This document shows positions 45,732 to 64,000 of a stretch of DNA of 64,000 nt, piece after piece. Within the stretch, counting starts at the first letter, position 1, and each line of letters starts with the position of its first letter. Source of the stretch: Desmodesmus armatus. Its lineage: Eukaryota; Chlorophyta; Chlorophyceae; Sphaeropleales; Scenedesmaceae. Position numbers and translations under genes: made by a program. Under the pieces are notes generated by a model, which was not told the origin of the DNA, searched no databases, and saw nothing but the letters and a program-made list of their open reading frames with translations. Location of the stretch: the NCBI GenBank assembly GCA_007449985.2, contig VIIQ02000279.1, forward strand, positions 1 through 64,000, given 5' to 3'.

Positions 45732-47346
45732 ATGCAGTCACTGCTCCCCGGTTCTGGCAGTGCAGCAGCGAGCCTGAGGGCTGGCAGGCCCACAGCACCT
45801 GCAGCGCACAACACACCATGCATGCAGGGAGCTGTGCAGCCAGCACGGACAGCAGCTGCTGCTGCAGGCAAAGCCACTGGCAGCACGGAGGATAAGGTTC
45901 TGCTGCTGGGCGTTACAGGCATCACTGGAAGGTGTGCGCAGCAGACTAGCATCTGTTGGCGTAGGTGGTTTGGTGCAGTCGTCTTAGCACTGCTCCATAC
46001 CCATGCATGCATTCTGGTGCCTGCTTCATCAAACACTAAAGCACTATCAGGGAGGTTTCAACAGGAAACAGCTGCTTTTTGCTACCAGTTGGGAGGGCTG
46101 TGTTAGAACAGGGCTGTGTCAGAACACACCTGACTGCCTTGTATTGCCCCCCTCCCCCTCGCCACCCCCCATCCACACTCAGGTGTGCCCTGGATGGTTT
46201 GCTGCATGGTGGCCTGTCACCCTCCCAGCTGATTGCAGTCAGCCGCAACCCCTCAGGCGCAGCAGCACGGGCTGTGCAGGCACAGGGAGTGGAGGTGAGA
46301 GGGGGGGTGAACTGGTGTCGTGTGCGCGGCCTGGGGGGGGGGGGGCCCTGTGCACGCTTTGACGCGTATATGGCCTGCTGGTTGGGGGGATTCTGGTCAA
46401 GTGTAAGTATAGAACCAGATTCATGCCAAAGCAGCACAGCAGGCTGAGGCACATCATTGTGTAGTCGCCGCTTGTTAAACAGCTTGTGAAACTGGTCCAA
46501 GTGGTGCAGACAGCTGTCACGCACCACACACCCATCTTACAGCCTCCCAACTACCCCCCCCCCCTTGGTGCTGTCAGGTTGTAGCAGGTGACCTGGACCA
46601 ACCTTCAAGTCTGGCCCCCCACCTGGCCCGCGTCAGCGGCATTTACTGCCACGCACTGAGTGGTGATGCAGCAAGCGCTGACCCTGCTGAGCTGGCGCGT
46701 GGCAAGGCCCTGGCCCAACTGGCCCAGCAGTACAAGGACAACCTGCGGCTAGTGGTGTACAACAGCAGTGCAGGACGCGGCAGCAATGCAGGCATATCAC
46801 AGGTAAGGGATGGGGTGTTTGGAGGGAGGGGATGTCTGTGTCTCCGGATGTTTGTTTGCCCCGCGCGCCGGGGGTAGGGGGGGGGGGGGTACAAGGACAA
46901 CCTGCGCGTGGCAAGGCCCTGGCCCAACTGGCCCAGCAGTACAAGGACAACCTGCGGCTGGTGGTGTACAACAGCAGTGCAGGACGCGGCAGCAATGCAG
47001 GCATATCACAGGTAATTGGACTGAACAGCGGGTCCATGTTTGAGCCGAATTGTGTGTTTACGGGGGGGGGGGGGCAGTGGTGTGTTACTGCTGCCGTGTG
47101 AGTGCCCCCCTTCCGGTTGCAGATTGACCAAATGGCTGTAGGGGATGTGCTGCTGGCTGCTGGGCTAGTCTGTCAATGACGACGCCACTGGATAGCAGAT
47201 GACTGACTGTTGCTGCCTATGTCACCTGCTGCTGCCATTGTGTGCTGTATTGCTGGCAGCCTTGGCATCTGTTGCTAGCCCCTGCCAGTATCGCTGTGTG
47301 CTGCCGTCCGTCGCCATTCCTCCTCTGCTGTCCGGCATTTCCTCCC

Positions 47347-47387
<41 letters not shown>

Positions 47388-49611
47388 GGGGTGGGCACAT
47401 TGACATATCCAGTTAGACTAGAAGCATGCTGTTGAATGCTAGCCTGCTCATTACCCTGTTGCTGACCTGGCTCCTTGCCCCTGCTGCTGTTGCTGCTGCA
47501 CTGCCCCCCCGGCCCCCCCATATGGACCAGAAGCATGCTGTTGAGGATGTGCTGTTGGGTGCTGGCCTGTCTCTGCCCTTCCTGCTGATGCTCATTGCTG
47601 CTGCTGCTGCTGCTGCTGCTCTTATGTCTGCTGTTGCTGCTGCTGCTGCTGCCCCCCCCCCCCCCAGATGGATCAGAAGCATGCTGTTGAGGATGTGCTG
47701 TTGGGTGCTGGGTTGCCTGGCCTGATGCTAGAGGCCACAATGTTCATGGAGGAGTTTTGGAAGAAGTACACTCGCCCGGGACTGCTCAAGGGCACATTCA
47801 CATTCAGCCTGCCAGGAGACAGGTGGGTGGGTGGGCTAAATATTGGGGTGTGCTCAAACCTGTTTTCAACACTCCCGGGGGGGGGGGGATACACCTGCAG
47901 TGCTGGGCTCCTGCTGGTCTGTTGAGGGCCGCGGTGTTCGCAACAGCCTGCTGAGATGCAGGCCTGGTGCGGGCTGGCCATGTCAGGGTTTGGTTTCTGA
48001 GTCTTAAATGGATGTGTGCAGACCACACAACGCACACCGGCCGACAGACAGAGTTTCCAACGATTTGCACGACTGTTACGCGACACACCTTGCAATGCTC
48101 GCCCGAGGTCTTGTGACTGGTGCGTCCCCCGTGGTTCTTGCCCTTGGCCCCCTCCCCCCCCCCCTCCCCCCCGCCCCTCGTTGTCCTCTTCCCTACCTGT
48201 GTGCCTCCATCAACGTAGCCAGGCCACTGCAGCTGATGGCAGCCTAGCAGCTGCCGATGGCGCAGCAGCTGCTAGGCTGCCGCTGACCGCGCAGCCTGGA
48301 CACAATGTGCGCTGGCCCTGTTGCTTATAGCATGCACATTTCTTGTGTGCCTGCCCCCCCCCCCTGACCACCACCATCCTTCCCTGTGCTCTCATGCTTA
48401 CCCCCTCCTTGCTGCCCTCGCCCCCCTCTGCTCCTCCCCCCTGTGCAGGCCACTGCAGCTGGTTGCAGCGAGGGATGTCGGTCCAGCAGCCGCCAACGCG
48501 TTCAGCAGCGCTGACCCCTCAGCCTTTGCTGGTGCAGCATGCCCCTGGCTGGTAATGAGCTGACCCCCCCCCCCCCCCTCCCCTGTTCACTGTACTACCA
48601 CCACCACCTCCCACCCCCCCCCAAATTCATTTGTCCACCCTGACGACCCCCCCCCCCCCCCGGTGCAGGCCACTGCAGCTGGTTGCAGCGAGGGACGTCG
48701 GTCTCGCAGCCGCCAATGCTTTCAGCAGCGATGACCCCTCAGCCTTTGCTGGTCGCATCATGCCCCTGGCTGGTGATGAGCTGACCCCCTTGCAGATGGC
48801 TGCTGCCTTCTCGAAGGCTCAGGGGGGCATGGCTGTCAAGCACAGCAGCCCACCTGCATGGATCTTCTGGTTCCTCAGCAGGTAAGGTTGCTCGCTACTT
48901 TGGGTTGGGAGGGGGACGGGTGGAAGAAGGGGGGTGTGCTTGCAGGATGGGGGGGGGGGCTTGAATGTCGACGCCGCCCGTGACCAACACGAAGCTCAAT
49001 GGGGATTTGTTGCCCATCACCACTCCCTGCGTCAGACGGCAACACAACCATGGGGAAGATACACGCCACAACCCACACTCACGGTCACACTTAGACCCAC
49101 AGCCACAGTCCTAGCCTGCCCCCCCCCTCCCCTCTCTCTGGTTTCAACCTGCTCCATCTGACACCACCCCCCCTCTCCCCCCTGCGTGCATGGACCTGTG
49201 GCGCATCACCACCTTCCTGCGTGAGACAGGTTTCCAGGCTGACCTGCCCGCCTGCAGGGAGGCCTTCCCCGACCTGCTCACCCGCACTATCATAATCAAA
49301 ACCTGGCTCACCACCTTACACCCACTTTTACCCCCCCCCCCCCCGCCCACTTTACCCACCCCCCCCTCTTTCCCAGGGACCTGTGGCGCATCACCACCTT
49401 CCTTCGTGAGACGGGCTTCCAGGCAGACCTGCCTGCCTGCAGGGAGGCCTTCCCTGACCTCCTCGCCTTCGACCAGTTCCTGGCAGCAACAAACTGGGGA
49501 GATGCGGCTCGGACGTACGAGGACGGCATCCGATTTGATGGACCACTGCCCCCTAGCAACAGCAGCAGGAGTGCAGGCAGGAAGGGAGCTGCAGTGGCTG
49601 CAAGAAAGTAG
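45732..49611 (+). CDS. NmrA-like NAD(P)-binding protein (atypical SDR)
   Basis: Six exons, 45732-45931, 46183-46294, 46578-46802, 47668-47822, 48669-48881 and 49377-49611, sum to exactly 380 codons with matching phases. After an Ala/Pro-rich N-terminus comes the dinucleotide-binding motif VLLLGVTGITGR, then LIAVSRNPSGAAARAV, VVAGDLDQPSSLAPHL, LVVYNSSAGRGSN, a DQKHAVEDVLLGAGL helix, LEATMFMEEFW, and LQLVAARDVGLAAANAF with IMPLAGDELTPLQMAAAFS. This order is that of NmrA/HSCARG-type proteins, which sense NAD(P) or reduce quinone-like substrates. The Tyr-x-x-x-Lys of classical SDRs is absent, as in NmrA. Introns 3, 4 and 5 contain extra copies of the neighbouring exon edges, and the listed exons are the ones that give an unbroken frame. 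Confidence 0.87.
46903..47011 (+). repeat. Near-identical copy of the 3' part of NmrA-like exon 3
   Basis: About 105 bases from GCGCGTGGCAAGGCCCTGG through GGCATATCACAG repeat 46702-46802 with one visible base change (CTA to CTG), followed by GTAATT instead of GTAAGG. The two donors are 209 bp apart and a G-run lies between. The near identity indicates a recent event. Confidence 0.92.
47122..47575 (+). repeat. Three decayed copies of the NmrA-like exon 4 start
   Basis: The true exon start (AG then ATGGATCAGAAGCATGCTGT at 47668) is echoed at 47123 (AG then ATTGACCAAATGGCTGTAGG, ending in a stop), 47423 (AGAAGCATGCTGTTGAATGC) and about 47523 (ATGGACCAGAAGCATGCTGT, identical over about 40 bases). 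Poly-C tracts precede the last three. Confidence 0.85.
47348..47385 (+). repeat. Poly-C tract (38 C) followed by G-run
   Basis: The longest homopolymer in the window, directly followed by six G. It is able to fold back as a C/G hairpin and its length is unlikely to be exact in any assembly. Confidence 0.9.
48210..48560 (+). repeat. Two copies of the NmrA-like exon 5 start
   Basis: The true exon begins after GTGCAG at 48669 with GCCACTGCAGCTGGTTGCAG. A long copy at about 48447-48560 is similar over about 110 bases, including the acceptor and the reading RPLQLVAARDVG and ANAFSSADPSAFAG. A short copy at about 48217-48240 keeps only GCCACTGCAGCTGATGGCAG. C-runs precede each. Confidence 0.85.
49187..49300 (+). 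repeat. Copy of the NmrA-like exon 6 start
   Basis: About 95 bases from GGACCTGTGGCGCATCACCA to the GACCTGCTC region repeat the true exon start at 49378 with a few silent-type changes. It lacks an AG directly in front (GCATG instead) and then runs into a C-run. Confidence 0.85.
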
Positions 49612-57722
<8,111 letters not shown>

Positions 57723-60055
57723 GCGGAGTGCACCACTGACTCAGGCTGTGCGGTGTTGTATGGACACTAAGCAGTGGCACTGGCAGTCGAAATGGCGCAA
57801 CGTGCTGGCTATGGGCTTAACCTGCATAATTTTGGCGGCAGCAGCAGCAGCAGTAACAGCAGCCACAACAGTAGTAAGTAGGAAAATGCGGTAGCAGCAT
57901 CAGCGACAGCAGCCTCGGCAGCCCGCCAGCATTGGTGCTCTGTACGCTGCAGAAGACAGAGGCAGTCGCTTGGACACTGATTGGCCGGTTGCTGCAGGTT
58001 GGAGGGATGCATGCATACTCATACTGCTGCAAACAACGCATGACAGAGAGTTTGAGTGAAATGTTGTGTGGACGGTGGGGGCGAGGTATGTTGTAGGGTG
58101 TGCGTTGCGAAAGGGCTTGTGGTCAGCCGGGGAGGGGGGGTGATTGTAGGCTAGTGTGGTTTTTCAAGGGCCTACAACAGCCGCACGGCGTGTGTTTGCG
58201 AGGCATGCAACCAATGCAACCCTTTTGCATTTGTTTTCTCCTCATACCAGGTGGTTGCTGCTGCAGTATTAATTGGTGTTGTTGCTTGGCTCCATGAGGG
58301 CTGCGTGCCACCAATGCAGCTTGCATCAAATCTGACTGCTGTGTGCATGGCTTTGCTGCATGCCAGCATATGCATGCCAGCCTGCATGCATGGCACACCA
58401 TTGCGGTGTGGTCATGCAGCTTGAACGTGACTTGTCTTATGTGCATGCTCACCACAGCCAGTTGTGCTGGCCAGAGCATTACATCGTACGAGCTGTGGGG
58501 TCATCTAGCAACTGCACCCAGTGGCTGTTTCACATGCCGTGCATGGTGCAAGAGGGTTTTGGAGGGCCTGTGGGATGCACACCGCATGACTGCTGAGGGG
58601 GCTGGCAGCATATGGCTCAGCATCTAAGTTGGCAGCATCTGTGTTTTTGCCGCTATAGCAAGTTTTGCACAGCAACGCACACAATTGTTGCAGGGTGTAG
58701 GAGTTTGATGTACAAGTGTACACAAACCACGCCAAGTGCGCAGCTTGCGTGCATTGCAGCCTGGCAGGGATATCCAGCAGCCCCATGACATGCCCTATTG
58801 CTGGCATGTTTCAGGTTGTTTGCTGCTGCATCGCCATCGTAGTTGTGGGCTGTACCATTGCATTTCCCCCTTTTGACTAAAGCCAGCAAAACATGAGCGA
58901 CTGACCGGCTAAGTACACGGGAAGGACTCCCGTAACCGGGCTCCTCTTTCCTTGCTGCTTTGGGATGTTGAGATGACCTTCGGGATGGTTATGACAGGCA
59001 GCAAAGCACAATTCTTCCTGCAACACTGACGCAGCTTCTACTCTTAGCAGGTGCAGCAGCAACTGCTGCCTGTGCGGCCAAGCTGGATTCAGCCAGGGCT
59101 TGCAGCTGGTGCTGCCATTGTGTGCCTTGTCATGCGGCACTGCTTGTGGGTGCTACTAGCCCACTAAGTGGGTCTTTATGTGCGCGTGCACACATACCTT
59201 GCTGGTGACCAGGTTGCTTTTCAAAGGTCAAGTTGGCCTTGACATCATCTGTGGGGAAGCAGGTCTTTTGGGCCAGGGCATGATGTTTGAAGCACGGCAG
59301 CCGCTCAGCGGCTGTGTAGTCACCAGCTGTGCAGTCCCTGCTGCACTGCTGTAGGCTGGCAGACACTCCCGGTGGGTGTTGTGTGATGCATGTGTGAGCT
59401 GCACAGCGCCATTGTCACATGTCAAGCATAAGCTGTGCTGATGCCTGTGGCAGACACTGCTGACATGGTCAGTTTTTAGGCCTGTGTAATTGTTGTGCTG
59501 TTGTCACAGCTACTGCTGGCTGGAAGCCATGATCATCAGGCTGAGTTTCAAAGGAGGTACACAGGTGATTGCATGTGCCCAAACGTCTTGGGTGCGTCGC
59601 TTGCTGCTGCTGAACGTATTGCAAGTGTCAGCGGCTGACAGTTTGAACTTTCAAACAAGAAAACAAGGAATCAAGTCCTTCCATTCCAAGATTACATGCC
59701 ACATGCATCAGTACAGGGCTGTCACACAATCGGGTGGAGACCCAGACAGTCAAGCTACACATGCACTTACTATTGTGCTGCGGCCCGGCCATTCCCTCAG
59801 AGGGGATGCGCTTGCACACACCAGCACGCACGACAGGCGCTGCCACAGCAAAGGCACACCGGCCCACTTGAAAACACAAAAAACAATCATGACACAATCA
59901 GTCATCCCTATCACACGGCTAGCCGAGTACGGCTGCACGCTCAGCACAAGTTGCACTGCCAGTGATACGGCTGGGCACATAGAACCGTGCATACGTGGCC
60001 GGGGCCAGACGCAGGGGAAAGTCCGAGTCGGTCCATGCACTGCAGGACTGTCGCA
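57723..60055. other. Intergenic region without recognisable genes
   Basis: About 2.3 kb between the convergent polyamine oxidase and LRR genes. (GCA)n lies at 57837-57851 on the probable 3' UTR. Chance frames have no domain. TGCATGC-type palindromes recur at 58008-58014 and 58365-58395. Confidence 0.5.
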
Positions 60056-61931
60056 TTAAGTTCCAAGCACGATAACCGCGTGCTGCACCATCCTAGAATT
60101 GCTTTGGTCAAGGTGGCGGCGCAACACTTGGCGCCATACGGGCTCATCGTCAGGGGCCTGCACAACAGCACACATGTGGGCAGGCAGCATCAGCTCAAGT
60201 AAGAACAGCAGGTCATGCATCACTCTGGCAGCTGCATAACGCCTAAACTGTGCCAAGCATCCTCTGGCAGCAAGAATGCCATCATTTGAAAGCTCAGGCC
60301 ACACAACACAATCAAAAGGGGCAGCAGCTGCTGCACGCATGGATGCATATGAGCAAACGCAACAACATGCCATGACAGGACGCACACTCGTATGGAGGTC
60401 GATGTTGCAGGTGGCATCGTTCCAAGACAGGTGCGTCAGCTGCTGCAGCTGTGTCAGTTGCAGGAACAAGCCTTGCTGTTCATTTGAGACATCACGCAAC
60501 CCCAGCTCCCGCAACCCTGTCAGCTGCAATACCCCATCGAACTGATCTGTTGAGCCAGTAGCCGACTCAAGGTGCAGCGTAAGCAAGCTGCTCAGCCCCC
60601 GCAACCCAGCCAGCCCCGCTGTCGTGTACTGCAAGTCCCGCATGTCGAGAGACTGCAGCCCAGGGCAGCATCTGACAAGGCAAGAGCCTTCGGGGCTGCT
60701 GCCAGGACAAACCCAGGTTGCTTGACACACGAGATGTACAGCACCTGCAGGTGTGGCAGCTGCCGGCTGGTAGGAAACATGTGCTGCCACACTGCCGGCG
60801 GCAAGCAACACCTGCTGACATCCAGGTGTTGTAGCTTGCTGCTGGCTGTCAGGGCCGAGTAGGCTGCTGCCGGTGGACAGGGCGCACCACCACCCATGCC
60901 ACAGCTAAAAACATTCAGCATCAGGCATGTCAGCTGCTGCAGCTCCTGCAACTGAGACAGCAGCTGCGCTTCTTGTGTTGCATCATGCAGCATGAAGTCT
61001 TGCAGCACCAGGTGCTGCAGCAATGTCTTGCCTGCTAGGGCAGCTGGCTCAAAGAGATCATTATCACTGTTTGTCAGCTGCAGCCGTGTGAGGCGCTGTA
61101 AGCCTGGCAATGTGCCGACAGACATGATGTGCCAGTCCCACAGCATAGACAGCCGAAGGTCAGCCAGCTGTGTCAGAACCGACAGGTGCTGCAAGTCGAT
61201 GCCAGTTGGTTGCCCTGGGTCAGGGCTTCTTGCCTGCGCTCCTTCAAGCTCAAGGTGCGTCAGCTGACACAACTTGAGCCATACTTCATCTGGGATCACC
61301 ACCTCTGGCATGCATGTGATGCTGAGGTGCTCCAGATCAGGAGGTAGGGATAGCGCTGCTGTCAGCCCCTGCCCTTCCTCAGCCAGTTTGCAACCTTCAA
61401 GCTGCAACTGCCTGAGAGAAGGAGCGGCAGCCCCCAGCACACTCTGATAGCTGCCGCCTGGCTGGAGCTGCAGGTCCAGGGTCCTGAACTCCACGCTGCT
61501 GAGCTTAGTGAGGGCTGAGGGCAGCTGGCGCAGGATGCAAGCTCCTCCCACACCCTTCAGGCTGATGCTGTCCACGTGCTGGCCATGCTTTGAGAGGTAC
61601 ACATCCACAAGGGTGTCAAGCTGGTTCTGGTCCAGCACTGCAGTGATACTGCTGAGAGCCTCCACAGCTGCGCTGTGCAGCCTGCTGTGGGCCCTGGCAG
61701 CACTGCACACGCTGCGCTGATCGCCCAAACAGCAGCGCAGCACTGCCAGCAGACAGGGGTCTGGCAGCTGCAGCAGGCCCGGCTGTTCAGCTGCTGGATT
61801 GCTGCGACACAGAAAGACAGAAGTGTGTAAGGCACCATAGAAGCCCAAAGCATGCACAGCGGACGGAGAAGGGGAGCAACCAGCTCAGCAGGTGCAGAAG
61901 GTATGGTACAGTAGCACACTCACAGTTGCAT
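60056..61931 (-). CDS. F-box-like/LRR protein, fourth copy
   Basis: Minus-strand exons are 61931-61924 (only ATGCAACT), 61801-60386 and 60157-60056. The tiny first exon with GTGAGT donor joins to give MQLNPAAEQPGLLQLPDPC, in line with the paralogues. The F-box-like block CLGDQRSVCSAARAHSRLHS is followed by an LRR array (LSSVEFRTLDLQLQPGGS, LRQLQLEGCKLAEEGQGL, LTHLELEGAQARSPDPG, LTRLQLTNSDNDLFE, LTGLRELGLRDVSNEQQG). The last exon is the 34-codon signature APDDEPVWRQVLRRHLDQSN...LGT. The phases close only if one base is added in the CCCC at about 60695, where the frame passes from FVLAAAP to GSCLVRCCPGLQSLDM, giving about 508 aa. Function as for the other copies. Confidence 0.78.
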
Positions 61932-62285
61932 GCTGCAGGACGACTGTATTGACGGTTGGTGGATACACTAGCAGGATGATACACTTGCAGGTTGTCTACT
62001 GTGAGAGGGCAAAGTGCCCACAGCTTGTTGCAGTGCCAGACCCCAACGATAAACCTGGGTCATTTCTTGGCACAGCATGGCTGCATGCTGTGGCCCACTC
62101 CTCGCCCCAATGCATTCCTTGGTTAACGTCACCTTGACCTGGTAACCAGTACCACTGTTTGCACCACGACGGCCATCTTTCTTTCACAAGTCACTCAGCC
62201 ATCCAGGCCGTGTCAATGATCTCTTGTCTTGCATGAGAGCAACACCATCGTACATCTAACATCATACGAGGCTTTCGACGTTGGT
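61932..62285. promoter_or_regulatory. Divergent intergenic region
   Basis: 354 bp separate the LRR gene (start 61931, minus) and the nuclear-protein gene (start 62286, plus). The plus frame is open upstream to 62229 without an ATG, so 62286 is taken as start. A shared promoter is likely; no specific motif is recognised. Confidence 0.45.
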
Positions 62286-63712
62286 ATGGCCCCTGATCCT
62301 GACTTCATCGTTATTGATGATTCAGAGGACGAGGTGGACCCCGCTGTGCACGTCCAGGTAGCCTGCAACGGTCTGACGCACACAGTTCCATCCAGCACGC
62401 CTAACTCGGGCCCCAGCTGCGGCCAGTCTCCCCTGGTGCGGCATGAAGGCACCAGCAGCAGAGGCCAGCGCAGCAGCAGGGAGGGTCCTTCACGTCAGCT
62501 GTACCAGGACGATTGCATTGTGGACGAGGCAGCAACTGAAGCCCATCAGCAAGCTCTCAGTAGGACGGGAAAGGCCCTGGCGGACAACAACAGTGTCAAG
62601 GCAGAGGATGGCAGTGACCCAGGACAGCGCGAGCCCTCAGAAGATGACATAGCAGAGCTGGAGGCAGAGCTGCTGCGCAATTCCAGGCTGCGGGCGCAGC
62701 TGGAGAGTGGCGAGGGCAGCTCATCGAACCCCCAGCACCTCTGGCGCCTGCGGGTCTACAAAGCCATGCTGCAGCAGCAGGAGCAGCTCTTCAGCCAAGC
62801 GCAGCAGCAGGACAGCATGGTGATAGCAGACAGCGACGGGGAGGAGGATGGTGAGAATGACCGTGATGAAGAGTTTGAGCTGCCCCCCAAGAAGAAGCAG
62901 CGGACCATGTGAGTGCGTCAGGCAGGCTGGGTGCTTGTGTGAGTGGCTTTCAGGGTGGTCTTGTGCATGTGCTTTCCAACGCGTTGGCCGCAGATGGCAT
63001 ACGAGGAGGGCAGGTGGGTGCTGAGCAGCAGTGCTTCATCTGGTTGCCTTGCACCACTGGCAGCACTTGAAGGGATGCCGGGCTCTGCCACTTAGTGTGC
63101 TTTGCTGCACACTTTGTGTCCATGTTTGTACGACATGCCACCCTTGCGCCCTGCAGCGATCCTGCTGACCCAGCCTGCTTCTGTTGTGTTTGCTGCGTGC
63201 GATGTTGCCTTGCAGGCCCCGACCGGCGCCAGCAGTAGCTGCAGCAGCAGGTAGTGGTGGTGCAGGCAGCAGCAGGCAGGCACAGCCTCGCAAACGGCAG
63301 CAGGCACAGCAGCAGGACCAGCAGCAGCAGGAGGATGGTGGTGGGCCGCTGTCAGAAAACCCTGCAGCTGCTGCTGCTGGCAGCCAGGGGCAGCAAATCA
63401 GGCGGCCGCCGCGTCCCCCACCACATACGCAGCCGCGTGGTGGCCGCAACAACTCAGCAGCTCCGGCAGCAGCTGCAGCAGCTGGTGGGGGTGCTGCTGC
63501 TGCTGCTGGTGGCGGTGGTGCTACCACTGTTGCTGCTGACAAGGTGGCCAACCGGCAGCTGCGGGCGCAGCTCAACAGGTTTGCTGCTGATATGGCTGCT
63601 CGTCATGATGACCTCGTGGACAGCAAGAACACAGACCTGCCAGGGCTGCTGCTGAAGATGCAGGAGCTGGGAGAGAAGGCTGCTCGACCTCGTGAGGCTG
63701 CACAGCATGCAG
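62286..63712 (+). CDS. Acidic nuclear protein with SUMO-interaction-like motifs, 5' part
   Basis: Exons 62286-62908 and 63216-63712 join in phase, and the second ends at a GTAGGC donor, so the gene continues beyond the window (an AG acceptor stands at 63998-63999). The protein starts MAPDPDFIVIDDSEDEVDPA; FIVIDDSEDE is a typical SUMO-interacting motif (hydrophobic core plus acidic residues), and MVIADSDGEEDGEN is a second candidate. LPPKKKQR is a nuclear localisation signal. Predicted helical regions are DIAELEAELLRNSRLRAQLE and LWRLRVYKAMLQQQEQL; the second exon is rich in Gln, Ala, Gly and Pro and ends with VANRQLRAQLNRFAADMAAR and LPGLLLKMQELGEKAARP. Such a start is common in SWI2/SNF2-type and other chromatin proteins, but the defining domain lies outside the window. 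I do not assign a family. Confidence 0.65.
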
Positions 63713-64000
63713 GTAGGCATGGCGGCACCACAGCTGCATCAAGCTGCTGTTGATTGAGCTGGTTGTGTGTGCCAGCAAGCTCATGTTGCGCTCGCCGGCA
63801 GCATATGTGCACACATGTCGTGCACTTCAGTTTTTGTTGCCAGCACGGCATGACATTGGTAATGATTTTTGAGTTTGTATTGGTAGTGGCTCTGTGTGGT
63901 GAACAGACAGAAAGTGGCCTGGTGGGGAAGGATAGCAGGCCGTCTGCTGTTGGCTGTCAGCTGCTTGTAGTGGGCCGTGTCAGTGACTTCCTGCCACAGT

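Overview
This window is nuclear DNA of a eukaryote, most probably a chlorophyte green alga. Coding regions are split by short GT-AG introns and lie on both strands with no operon structure. The gene set is plant-like: the plastid envelope translocon factor TIC236, a plant-type PRL1 splicing regulator, a RAP/OPR-type organellar RNA-binding protein and an ACR2/CDC25-like rhodanese. A family of F-box-like/LRR proteins is present in four copies. CAG-derived Q/A/S tracts and long C or G homopolymers are frequent. I identify the lineage from gene content and style only; no marker gene proves the species.

Layout. 1-4638 (+): 3' end of TIC236. 6212-11031 (+): PRL1, ten exons. 11907-13174 (-): small ACR2/CDC25-like rhodanese. 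15278-16452 (-): secreted or membrane Cys-containing protein. 17149-20968 (-): multi-exon gene with a likely transit peptide, function unresolved. 21356-26921 (+): FAD monooxygenase resembling kynurenine 3-monooxygenase, ten exons, 591 aa, no lesions. 28451-33868: an LRR gene split into two halves around an antisense secreted-protein gene (29878-31419, -). 35465-36041: short TIR element with TA target duplication. 36429-38285 (+): second LRR gene. 40484-41950 (-): RAP protein. 42333-43953 (+): intact LRR gene. 44172-44731: second TIR element with 8-bp target duplication. 45732-49611 (+): NmrA-like NAD(P)-binding protein, 379 aa. 51097-57722 (+): polyamine oxidase with signal peptide, 500 aa. 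60056-61931 (-): LRR gene. 62286 to beyond the edge (+): nuclear protein with SUMO-interaction-like motifs.

The most striking feature is not one gene. Many introns of TIC236, PRL1, the rhodanese, the NmrA-like gene and the polyamine oxidase are built from tandem copies of a neighbouring exon edge. These copies usually keep the splice site and a G- or C-homopolymer. They range from near identical (46703-47011) to decayed with stops (4186-4304), and the largest array has seven copies of one 5' splice site (53958-54746). The pattern looks like intron lengthening, or creation of competing splice sites, by local tandem duplication.

A second window-wide pattern is technical or biological. Five to seven otherwise conserved genes each need one extra base, usually in a 3-5 base homopolymer, to keep frame. 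Four other genes are arithmetically perfect.
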